Shown piece by piece: positions 54,901-62,222 of a stretch of DNA of 64,000 nt. The translations under genes and the position numbers were made by a program. The DNA comes from Halalkalibacter urbisdiaboli (lineage in GTDB: Bacteria; Bacillota; Bacilli; Bacillales; Bacillaceae_D), in NCBI RefSeq assembly GCF_002156385.1, contig NZ_MVJM01000001.1:1099839-1163838 (forward strand). The letters are read 5' to 3'. The number at the start of each line of letters is the position of its first letter. Positions within the stretch are counted from its first letter, which is position 1. The notes under the pieces were generated by a model, which saw only the letters and a list, made by a program, of their open reading frames with translations, ran no database searches and was not told the DNA's origin.

Positions 54901-57170
54901 CCAAGATTAATCAAATTTAATTTTAAAGGTGCTTGTGAGTGAGCTTGAAAAAGGTAATCAAAATGAGAAGTAAACTCTTTAATTTTTTCGCTAACTAACT
55001 TAGAAACAAAATTAACTGATGCATTATATCTGGACGTTTGATACTGATAGTAATAGGTCCACTCTGGCGAGTGCTTTTGTTCAACAGGCTTATAAATTTC
55101 ATTATTGTGATAAATATATGGAAGTAAGTCCTTTGAATCTAATCTTTTAAGAATTTCATCAGGTAACGACTCTTCTCCAACTTGTTTATTTAATTCGATT
55201 TGATAAGCGACATTAATTGGATGAAGTGGTGTAAATTTAATTTCTTTTAATCCACCTAAAACTTCAACAGTACCTAACTTCATCAAATTCTTTTCGTTTG
55301 TATCAAGTATATGACCTTCTTTAATATTATTAATAAACTTAAGCACAGACTGAACATATACCTCAGCCAATCTAGTTAACTCCTCGTCCCAGTAAGAGAG
55401 GCTTGGCAAAGTATTATTTCGTTGAAAGTAATTGATTATATTGAGATACGACTCTTTGATATCAGCTGGAATTTTTAACTCATCACGTTCTACTTTCCCA
55501 TTAATCTCCTTCATGTACAAAGCTGCATTTTTAATAAAAGCCTGTTCGATTTTAAGATTCTCTTCAAACAAATTGTCATTTATATAATAAGCCCTGTTTC
55601 CATGTAGTAATCTTTCGTCGGCATATTGAAAACTTTGTTTATAATCCCTTTTATCTTTTTGTACCTTTAAGCCAGTAATCGATGTAATTTTTGGAATTTC
55701 CTCGGATATTGCAAAAGGAATTTCGGTAGAAGGTAATTTAATAAGAACTTGTAAGAGATTATTATCATTTGAATTTTCTTCAATATTCTTTACAATCACT
55801 AATTGTTTATCAATATCTTCATGATTAATGACAGATTGCTCATCTTTTAAAACAACCGTTTCTTCCTCGCGCCCCCCCTGATTTAAAATGATGTTTTCTT
55901 TTAGGTCTGCAATTTCAATATACTGCTCTTTTTTACTAATTTGCACCAGATAATTTGTACTAACGGCAAGTAAATAGTCTTCAGAACATTCAACTACAGC
56001 TACCTTGAACTCATAGTTAACCCCATCCTCTTTGTAACGAAATTTAGAAAAGGTTGTGGTACCTTCCTCACATTCAATCGTCATAGTGATTTTTTTACCG
56101 GATATACTTGCACTTTGGTTAAACTGATTTGTAAAATGTTCTTTCTTTAAATAACGATCAAAATGAAAATCAATCGTTACTGTATCCGTATGATTTTTGT
56201 TAAATATAATTATGTTTCTCTTTCTTTCTTTTGCTTTTGTATCGCCATCACTTCTTTCCCAATAAGTTAAACCTTCAGCTGTTGTTTTCGGTGTATTTTC
56301 TATATAAGCTAATGGAGTAACTTTTTTGGCAATATCAGCCGACTCTTTAACAAAGGCATAATCTTGGTCTGACCAATTTTCTTGAGTTAATTTTTCAACT
56401 CCTTTTTCGTCAAAATGTTTTTCTAACTCCTGTGCTGGATCCCCGTATTTTTGAATTTCTTCTATTAAAATGAATTTCTCGTAGTTTTCTTCAAGCCGCT
56501 CTAATCTACTTCTCTCATCATAAATTTGGTCCAACCCTTTATCCTTAAATAGTCTAAATTCTTTAAATGTTTCATCATCAATTTGACCGTACAATGTTTT
56601 TATAATGGGTTGATAATCGAAAATAGACGCCGCATCGGTATTTTGACTTTCAATTTTCTTTAATGAGAACGCAACAATACTTTTTTCTGTTTCGTTAAGT
56701 GAGCTTGATTGTATTTTTTGGGCAATATTATCTTTTAAAGCCTTAAATGATAGAGGCATCCCCTTCTTTTGTAGACTTTCTGTTCCACCGATAATACTAT
56801 CGAGGGTCGTATCATGTATAAACAAAATTGCTGTTTTTTTAAATAAAGGGTCCTCGGTTCCGACCATATTACGAAGGGTTGTTAAGAAATCAGGGGTAAC
56901 CTTATCTACTGTAGACGAGATAATTATCTTACATCCCTCAAAAATGATTGAAAAAGTAGAAAATGATTTTTCATCCCATATAAATGTTTCTATTATTCCT
57001 TCTTGTTTCGCTAAATCTTCAAGATGAACGACTAAATCAGCTACATCCTTTAATTGTTCAAACTGGATGTTATATTTGTCACCGGGATTTAATGTTTTAT
57101 TACGAAAATAATCTAATATTTTCTCAGAAAGGTATTTATAGAATATATTTGACATATTGTGCATCACCAC
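51984..57170 (-). CDS. dptH: DptH/DndH, HerA-like ATPase of phosphorothioate-linked restriction
   Basis: A very large protein of up to 1728 residues. The C-terminal motor has Walker A IIGTMGTGKTQF near residue 1383 and Walker B KMILVDEADNFL near 1608. An acidic linker (about 1297-1347) precedes it. A PD-(D/E)XK-like pattern is seen before the linker: D1116-D1117 in SDDLLLIG and E1138-V-K1140 in YYPVEVKIG. The rest of the N-terminal 1100 residues is unrecognised. With DptF and DptG it cuts DNA lacking phosphorothioates. The start is ambiguous (GTG 57170, ATG 57164 or ATG 57155), and all overlap dptG. Confidence 0.9.
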   Translation of the reverse strand: MVMHNMSNIFYKYLSEKILDYFRNKTLNPGDKYNIQFEQLKDVADLVVHLEDLAKQEGIIETFIWDEKSFSTFSIIFEGCKIIISSTVDKVTPDFLTTLRNMVGTEDPLFKKTAILFIHDTTLDSIIGGTESLQKKGMPLSFKALKDNIAQKIQSSSLNETEKSIVAFSLKKIESQNTDAASIFDYQPIIKTLYGQIDDETFKEFRLFKDKGLDQIYDERSRLERLEENYEKFILIEEIQKYGDPAQELEKHFDEKGVEKLTQENWSDQDYAFVKESADIAKKVTPLAYIENTPKTTAEGLTYWERSDGDTKAKERKRNIIIFNKNHTDTVTIDFHFDRYLKKEHFTNQFNQSASISGKKITMTIECEEGTTTFSKFRYKEDGVNYEFKVAVVECSEDYLLAVSTNYLVQISKKEQYIEIADLKENIILNQGGREEETVVLKDEQSVINHEDIDKQLVIVKNIEENSNDNNLLQVLIKLPSTEIPFAISEEIPKITSITGLKVQKDKRDYKQSFQYADERLLHGNRAYYINDNLFEENLKIEQAFIKNAALYMKEINGKVERDELKIPADIKESYLNIINYFQRNNTLPSLSYWDEELTRLAEVYVQSVLKFINNIKEGHILDTNEKNLMKLGTVEVLGGLKEIKFTPLHPINVAYQIELNKQVGEESLPDEILKRLDSKDLLPYIYHNNEIYKPVEQKHSPEWTYYYQYQTSRYNASVNFVSKLVSEKIKEFTSHFDYLFQAHSQAPLKLNLINLGDCREVLQGIFEYYNKNLKNVKSLKDLLPIQLYIYGEENSYNSFEEFSFYEDPEEIKKHFQINLNSKDFSQEDILNIFREKVHFFKRKLDEETYEYAHITFYEVNQNTDETRDDMRNIETGIGLNGLLSSVTSVFLGNSYRTGFGTKYLYESPSDLVELSMSFNALAQAASKQNPFNQFETIVTAFSERDDSQLNKIYKSSHWVTFIEPKFDLSFFRYNEERDNNLMIIHYSDQYSSSSSYDAITVTERSTQYQTIINEFLADKLTNEDSFETSKIINLFNSINGDWLLRLISNNSQFPREKLSLLSAVKFSLAYFAHPDIHWVPLSLEEIFRVSGAVGLKQKEGLFSASNLGVSGSQSDDLLLIGIEEKGDTIKVHYYPVEVKIGYNKDGVIKKATEQVNKTRKALEDFLASQSFRGKVYRDFLIQLALVSAKKMQLYNVWPEQDWKKILDTGIRTKLLNDQYKVEFGLNKYIKDGAIISFGKDINFKTVKPIENTLLIELPEYDGFQYITKDIPYLMETIQGSRTDLKTEILLCNNYNVETHVEENKGNTATEEETKDLEDVTELEKETEKEIEKEIDSTTSSHSASQDRQMEILFGHRIADKTPLIWYPTTTSKVMHTNTGIIGTMGTGKTQFTKSLITQLHNSFEKNVNRTNIGILIFDYKGDYIKDDFVKANDATVYDLFHLPYNPLALFKGEQPKPMLPLHTANSIKETIGTAFNLGVKQKGLLRDLIMEAYERKGIHRAKSETWDLFAPTIADVYNIYLEKEGSKEDSLSVALKDLAEFEIFSPVSEETKSLYELIDGVTVINLSNYDVGIQNLIVGITLDAFYSQMQTKGHSQITGDYRELTKMILVDEADNFLSRDFASLKKILKEGREFGVGTILSTQFLSHFATGENDYSQYILTWVVHQVTEIKRREVQSIFNTESKEEEERLMNKIRALEKHQSLATNVSGNKLEFMEDMAFWRLLKED

Positions 57171-58518
57171 TATCGCTTTTTTTCTCCAGTAAATTTAGTT
57201 TTTCATAAAGCTCAACAATTGCTTTTTTAGAATCTCTATCGAAATAAATTCCTCTGGAATTAAACTTAGTAAACAAATCATTTAATGCTATTTTTTCAGC
57301 ATTTTTGATACATAGCTTTGTTAAAAATATGAGGAAGTCTTGTTTCAAATTTAATGTGTAACCTAAAGGACCTGATTTTTTTAAAAAGAACTTTTTAGCA
57401 AAACTCTCAAATCCTTTATAATATTTTTCATTAGCGCGAGAACGCGTAGAGTTTGCAAATTGATAATTAATGGCATAAAACAATTCTTTAATTAGATTGA
57501 AAATATCCTCTTCACTTTTTGGATAGGGGGGGTGATGCTGGCTCCAGACAACATCCTTTACTTTTTCTTTATATTCTGAGATTAACTGTTCCAAATCATC
57601 TGCTAGTAGTTGTTTCTCTTCCTCGGTTGAATCTGCAACGATCTGTTTAAAGTCCGTATAACGAATTAACCCTTCGCAACCTTGCATATGATTTAACATT
57701 TCTAAACAATTTATATGAGCGAAAAGTTTTGGCAGCTTAGGGGCAATAACCTTCCACCCCTGTTTATAACTGTTTCTTGACTTTCCTCTTGATTCCCAAT
57801 CTAAGTTATAGTAGACGGCAATGTTTTCTTTTCCATCCTCAAAATTATCAAGATGTAAAATAAATTGGCTAACATAGTAGAAAAAGTAATACCGTAAAAG
57901 CTGTTCAAAGTGTTCTAGAAATAAATCATTGTTTTGAAGTAAGAACACTATATCTTCTTCAAATTGCTTTTGTATTTCGGCTAGATAAAGAGTGTAAGTC
58001 GATTTATTTGATTTACTTAACTCCTCCATCTTCGGTAGAGACTTATACATGAGATTTAACAAGACATTTTGAGGCTCATTTTTATTTAATTCAACAATTT
58101 TCTCCTTAACATCCTCGCTAATAAAAATATCAGATAAAAATTGACCAATTTTCATTTCATTTTTCTCTGATTTAATATAGTTAAAGAAATAAGGATGTGC
58201 ATTAACTAATTCTCCATCTTCATGAAAAAGTAACTCTCTAATAATAGCCGCAATTTCTCCGGTTTTACCTGTTTCAACGTTAGCAGTTGCCTCACCGATA
58301 AGTTGCTCACTATCATAATCAACACTCTTCTTTCCTGTTGTAACTCTAGAAAATCCCCCTACAACACCGTGAAAATTATCTATAATAATTTCACTGGTTG
58401 TATAAGGTAATAACTTAATTTTTTTCCCAGCACTATGTGTTAAAAGAGATTTTTTGCTCTCATCAGTTGAAAACTTAAATGTTTCACTGAGTTCTTTAAA
58501 GTCGATTCGATACGCCAT
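57136..58518 (-). CDS. dptG: DptG/DndG, restriction complex subunit
   Basis: A 460-residue protein in the middle of the dptFGH operon, two bases after dptF and overlapping dptH. It has no motif I can name; it is mainly helical, with blocks such as HINCLEMLNHMQGCEGLIRY and RANEKYYKGFESFAKKFFL. Size and position match DptG, which joins the other two subunits in the restriction complex. The call rests mainly on context. Confidence 0.85.
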   Translation of the reverse strand: MAYRIDFKELSETFKFSTDESKKSLLTHSAGKKIKLLPYTTSEIIIDNFHGVVGGFSRVTTGKKSVDYDSEQLIGEATANVETGKTGEIAAIIRELLFHEDGELVNAHPYFFNYIKSEKNEMKIGQFLSDIFISEDVKEKIVELNKNEPQNVLLNLMYKSLPKMEELSKSNKSTYTLYLAEIQKQFEEDIVFLLQNNDLFLEHFEQLLRYYFFYYVSQFILHLDNFEDGKENIAVYYNLDWESRGKSRNSYKQGWKVIAPKLPKLFAHINCLEMLNHMQGCEGLIRYTDFKQIVADSTEEEKQLLADDLEQLISEYKEKVKDVVWSQHHPPYPKSEEDIFNLIKELFYAINYQFANSTRSRANEKYYKGFESFAKKFFLKKSGPLGYTLNLKQDFLIFLTKLCIKNAEKIALNDLFTKFNSRGIYFDRDSKKAIVELYEKLNLLEKKSDSGDAQYVKYIL

Positions 58519-58520
58519 AG

Positions 58521-60293
58521 TTAAATCTCCTTAAATTCAAATGTTTCAAATTCCTCATCGTAACTTAATTCATACTTCTTTAATCTACTTCCCACTTTCT
58601 CAATAAATTGTAATTTATCTTCTTGGTCCCCAAAACGAATAATATTATTAATAAAATCGTCAAAATTAACAAAGTTGTTTTTATCTTGCTTATTTGGTCG
58701 ATATCCTTCATTAATCTTCATTAACAGTTCATATAAAGGATAATCCACTCTAATTGAGAAAATTTCATCAGCAGTTAAGACCTTGAACTTTAATACAAAA
58801 TAAGACAAAAATTTAGATAAGTTTTCTTCATTTCGCTCAGTTAAATCTTTCACTTCAGGTTTTATTTCAAGTAACTGACTTATCGTATATTTTAATTGAT
58901 TCCTTCCAGGATATAGGTTAATTCTTCCCGCTTCACTCCGACCATTCCATTCATAAATGCTATGAATAACGTTCCGGTAAAGATCCTTAAGTTGGCCCCT
59001 GCTTCCTTTATTCCAGTAGTATAAATTTCGAGAAAACGACGTGTAATTAGAATCATGGAAATCCAACTTTGAATTTTCATTTGGATAAAAAGCATAAAAC
59101 CTTAACAATGTTTTCAAAGCTGTTTTCTTATATTTTTGCTCAATAATATCAAGATCGCGTTGAACTCGATTATGCCTTAATAGCTTGTCACTTACATTTT
59201 CTTCAAATAAACTTAGTGTCATTCTTGAGTTATAAAAAGTTATAATCACTGAGTCTAATGTTTCAGAACGCTTATTAATTGGGTCAATCAAAGTTAAATT
59301 AGAAAAAACTTCTGAAAGCTGACTGAAGTCAAAAAAGAGGTTGGGTAGTAATGATGAAAAGAACTGTTCAAACGACATTTTCTCTATATGTTTTTTCAAG
59401 TCTTGTTCAGAACTAATCTGTCCAAGCTCTGACTCAACTAACATGTTATATATAAAGTTTAATAATGAACGAGAGGAAATAATCGTCTTGTACTTCAAAC
59501 TAAGTTCGGAAATAAAACTAATAATTGCATCTTTAACTTTATCCATCTTAATGAGTTCATAGTTGTACTTTACGGGGCAATTTTCTCGAATCGCACATGT
59601 TTGAGAACATTGTTCAAGATACACTTTGTTAAACGGATTCTTATCTGACGATGAAGAAATTTTATCTAACATATCGTAAATGAATTGTGATGTAGGCCCT
59701 TTCTCTGTTAATGAAAACAAGTGGTAATCACTTAAATTAACAAATTGAAAGTAACTATCTGGTTCATACGAATTATCTTCGACAACCGACTCTAAAATAC
59801 GCTTGGAAATAACATACTCCTTTAATCGTGTGAAATTATCCTCATATTCGGAATGTAAAAAATTGTTTAGTGTTCCTAAATTTATCGCAAGCAAAATATG
59901 CCTTTGGTTATTCTGTAATCCATTTTCTAAAGCCTTATCAGAGAAACCGCTTAAGACATCATTTAATGTATCCATTGAAGTCATCGTTGGTGCGTTACTC
60001 TCTGTAGCATCATTATGAATATAAAAACTCTGATTAATTTCAGGGATCATTTCCTTTAAATATGAAAGTAAATGAGATTTTCCATCTCCCACACTCCCAC
60101 AAACTAGTACTAGCTGAGGTTTCGATGAATCAAGAATATTCCTAATAATATTCGTTAATTCTTCCTCCGACTTTCTTTTGATATGCATGTACTTTTTAAA
60201 ATCATTAAAACTATCTATGTTTTCAACAGCTTCTTTTGAAGATTCTTTAAGTTTAGCTAACTCACTTATTAAACAATTGCTCGTAGCTACCAT
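58521..60293 (-). CDS. dptF: DptF/DndF, P-loop subunit of the restriction complex
   Basis: A 590-residue protein from ATG 60293 (TAGGTG upstream). Walker A is LVCGSVGDGKSHLL near residue 70, and the gene order F-G-H fits DptF. A cysteine cluster follows (YLEQCSQTCAIRENCPVKYN, about residues 225-242), which could hold metal. It is the first gene of the operon; its promoter lies between it and the IS110 remnant. Confidence 0.88.
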   Translation of the reverse strand: MVATSNCLISELAKLKESSKEAVENIDSFNDFKKYMHIKRKSEEELTNIIRNILDSSKPQLVLVCGSVGDGKSHLLSYLKEMIPEINQSFYIHNDATESNAPTMTSMDTLNDVLSGFSDKALENGLQNNQRHILLAINLGTLNNFLHSEYEDNFTRLKEYVISKRILESVVEDNSYEPDSYFQFVNLSDYHLFSLTEKGPTSQFIYDMLDKISSSSDKNPFNKVYLEQCSQTCAIRENCPVKYNYELIKMDKVKDAIISFISELSLKYKTIISSRSLLNFIYNMLVESELGQISSEQDLKKHIEKMSFEQFFSSLLPNLFFDFSQLSEVFSNLTLIDPINKRSETLDSVIITFYNSRMTLSLFEENVSDKLLRHNRVQRDLDIIEQKYKKTALKTLLRFYAFYPNENSKLDFHDSNYTSFSRNLYYWNKGSRGQLKDLYRNVIHSIYEWNGRSEAGRINLYPGRNQLKYTISQLLEIKPEVKDLTERNEENLSKFLSYFVLKFKVLTADEIFSIRVDYPLYELLMKINEGYRPNKQDKNNFVNFDDFINNIIRFGDQEDKLQFIEKVGSRLKKYELSYDEEFETFEFKEI

Positions 60294-60302
60294 TATGAAC
60301 AC

Positions 60303-60701
60303 CTACACAATACAGTTTTTTTTATTACTAGGTATTTTTTCCTTATTGAGATTATAACGAAAATTCTATTAAACTTCAAAAGGAAAAAAATGAACTTAAA
60401 GAACGACCAATTTATCCTATACTTATAAGTGAAAATTTAAGTCTAAACACATATAAAACATACTAACATTAGTAGTACAGACCCTGGCCAGGGTTTGTGC
60501 TACTATTTTTTATAATAGAAGTGAAGTAAGGCCGACCAGCCTCTAGGACCGTTATTGAGTCCGTATCAAAAACCGGCTAACTTCACACCCTTATTTGAAT
60601 CAGTATAGTATGTTGGGTCCATAAGAGATCGAGTAAAAGAAAGTGGAATCGATAAGGCAATGTGAAGACTTCTATGATTGGCAAAATAAGGAGAAATGAA
60701 T
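60303..60701 (+). ncRNA. Region upstream of IS110 transposase, possible bridge-RNA locus
   Basis: A hairpin around ACCCTGGCCAGGGT (60482-60495) is followed by TATAAT (60512-60517). Then come nested stems: GCCGACCAGCC to AACCGGC, with GGAC/GTCC inside. In IS110 elements the non-coding end upstream of the transposase gives a bridge RNA that pairs with target and donor DNA. The first 130 bases of this gap should also contain the dptF promoter. The RNA assignment is inferred. Confidence 0.4.
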
Positions 60702-61480
60702 ATGAAACATGTACTGGCATTCGACGTTAGTAATGGGGAAAAGTACGATGGTTATCTATAACCACTACAAGAAATGTGAATATGAAGGCGAAATTAAACA
60801 TAATAAATCGTCCTTTAAAGCCTTAAATGAAAAAATTTGCGAAATAATTAAACCGGATGGTCAAGCACCTGAAATTGTATTTGAAGCATCAGGAGTTTAT
60901 CCAAGACCATTAGAATACTTCTTTCAAACAGAAGGCTATACCTATCATAGAGTTAGCCCGTTAGAAGCTAATCTAAAAACGTCTTCGATGCACCGTCATA
61001 AGACGGACACAAGTGATGCTCATAAGCAGCTCGCTAAATCCCATTTTCAGACAGAACGTTCAACGACGTATCAGGAAGAAAACTATTATAAACAAATGCG
61101 TGCACTAACACGTTATTATGATGAATTAGATAGTGAAATGACAAATCTATATAGCCGCATGCACACTATTTTACAGCTTAGTTTCCCTGCACAAGAAAGT
61201 CTTCTCTCCAAACGTTCTGCACTCTTTTTGAATATCGCTCAGCTTAATCCACACCCAGATGAAGTATGCCCTGTTCAAAAACCGTGATAAGAAACCGAAT
61301 AAAAACCAATACAAAAAAGAATATATCCCTTACACGTGACGAAGCAAAGGGTACAGAACTACTTAACGTAGTGAAAGATTCTTATCCAGAAATTACGAAA
61401 GAAGATGTAAGATGTGAACAAGTGCGTGATTATGCCAAACTTATTACAGATTTAAAAGAAAAAAAGCAAATAGTAAATCA
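60475..61480 (+). mobile_element. Decayed IS110-family element
   Basis: It consists of the non-coding 5' region and a broken, 3'-truncated transposase gene. It lies between dptF and the right-hand operon, pointing away from dptF. The right boundary is near 61480, where the coding similarity ends and a terminator begins. IS110 elements have no clear inverted repeats, so the left boundary is an estimate. Confidence 0.7.
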
Positions 61481-61498
61481 AAAAACCCCCATGTTATA
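60702..61498 (+). pseudogene. IS110-family transposase, at least two frameshifts, truncated
   Basis: The start MKHVLAFDVS (ATG 60702) is shifted at about 60731 before MGKSTMVIYNHYKKC continues in another frame. The DEDD RuvC-like domain shows the first aspartate in AFDVS, the glutamate in IVFEASGVY and HKTDTSDAHK. A second shift near 61265 leads into KTVIRNRIKTNTKKN. The conserved C-terminal serine domain is missing. No active product is expected. Confidence 0.85.
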
Positions 61499-61523
61499 AA
61501 AATTTACACAAGGGGGGTTTTTT
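61479..61523 (-). terminator. Terminator of the right-hand operon
   Basis: AAAAAACCCCC pairs with GGGGGGTTTTTT around an AT-rich loop. It is 28 bases after the stop of the 223-residue gene and can work on both strands. Confidence 0.75.
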
Positions 61524-61550
61524 TCTTATTATAATAACTACTATAAAGAC

Positions 61551-62222
61551 TTAAGACTTAAAGCTTATTCTTAGGTCATTAAGCAGTTTATGACTTTTTA
61601 ACCATTCCAATACTTCTGGTGTTAGGTGTTGGACGGTTGCCTCTGCTTTATAAACTTTTTCAAGAAATTGAATAATATCGTTATTAAGATTGAGGTTTGA
61701 AATAATACTGTTACCCTGACTGATTCCTTGTTCCAATTGACCAAAGCTTTTTTCATCGGGTCTACTCTCAAGAAGTGATTTAAAATTCTTGATAAGTACT
61801 CCTACTTGTTGTTCATGTTTTAATAAATCTTTTAATATCAATAAAGTGTTTATTATTGGTGTTATTTTTTCACTTGCTACCTCTTTCCATTTAACTTCTA
61901 AATTTTCAAGGTAATTTGTCAAACCTAATTTAATCTCAGCAATCTCTTTCTCTGTAGGTATAGTACCAGACTCGATTGTCTCTGTTAATTGTTTCAACTT
62001 TCTGCTATAACCCTTAGATTTAAAAGGGAAATCAATTTGAATATCCCTTTTTAGAAATTCCATTCTTAATTCATTAGCTCGTAATCCTACTAAATAGATA
62101 TCATCGAGGAATTTGGATAAATTCTCCACTTGTCTATTATTCTGCTTTATATCATTTAAATTTAACCCCGTAGTAATTAAATCAACAGTCTCATCAATTT
62201 TATTTAATAGCATATTCTTCAT
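61551..62222 (-). CDS. Unrecognised 223-residue helical protein
   Basis: I do not recognise this family. The protein looks almost entirely alpha-helical, with coiled-coil-like heptads in the middle, and ends in a compact block (LTPEVLEWLKSHKLLNDL). No signal or membrane segment is present. The start overlaps the end of the upstream gene by 23 bases (an alternative ATG lies three codons inside), so the two products probably act together. It is the last gene of its operon. Its place beside dptFGH suggests a defence role, but that is inference from context only. Confidence 0.7.
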   Translation of the reverse strand: MKNMLLNKIDETVDLITTGLNLNDIKQNNRQVENLSKFLDDIYLVGLRANELRMEFLKRDIQIDFPFKSKGYSRKLKQLTETIESGTIPTEKEIAEIKLGLTNYLENLEVKWKEVASEKITPIINTLLILKDLLKHEQQVGVLIKNFKSLLESRPDEKSFGQLEQGISQGNSIISNLNLNNDIIQFLEKVYKAEATVQHLTPEVLEWLKSHKLLNDLRISFKS

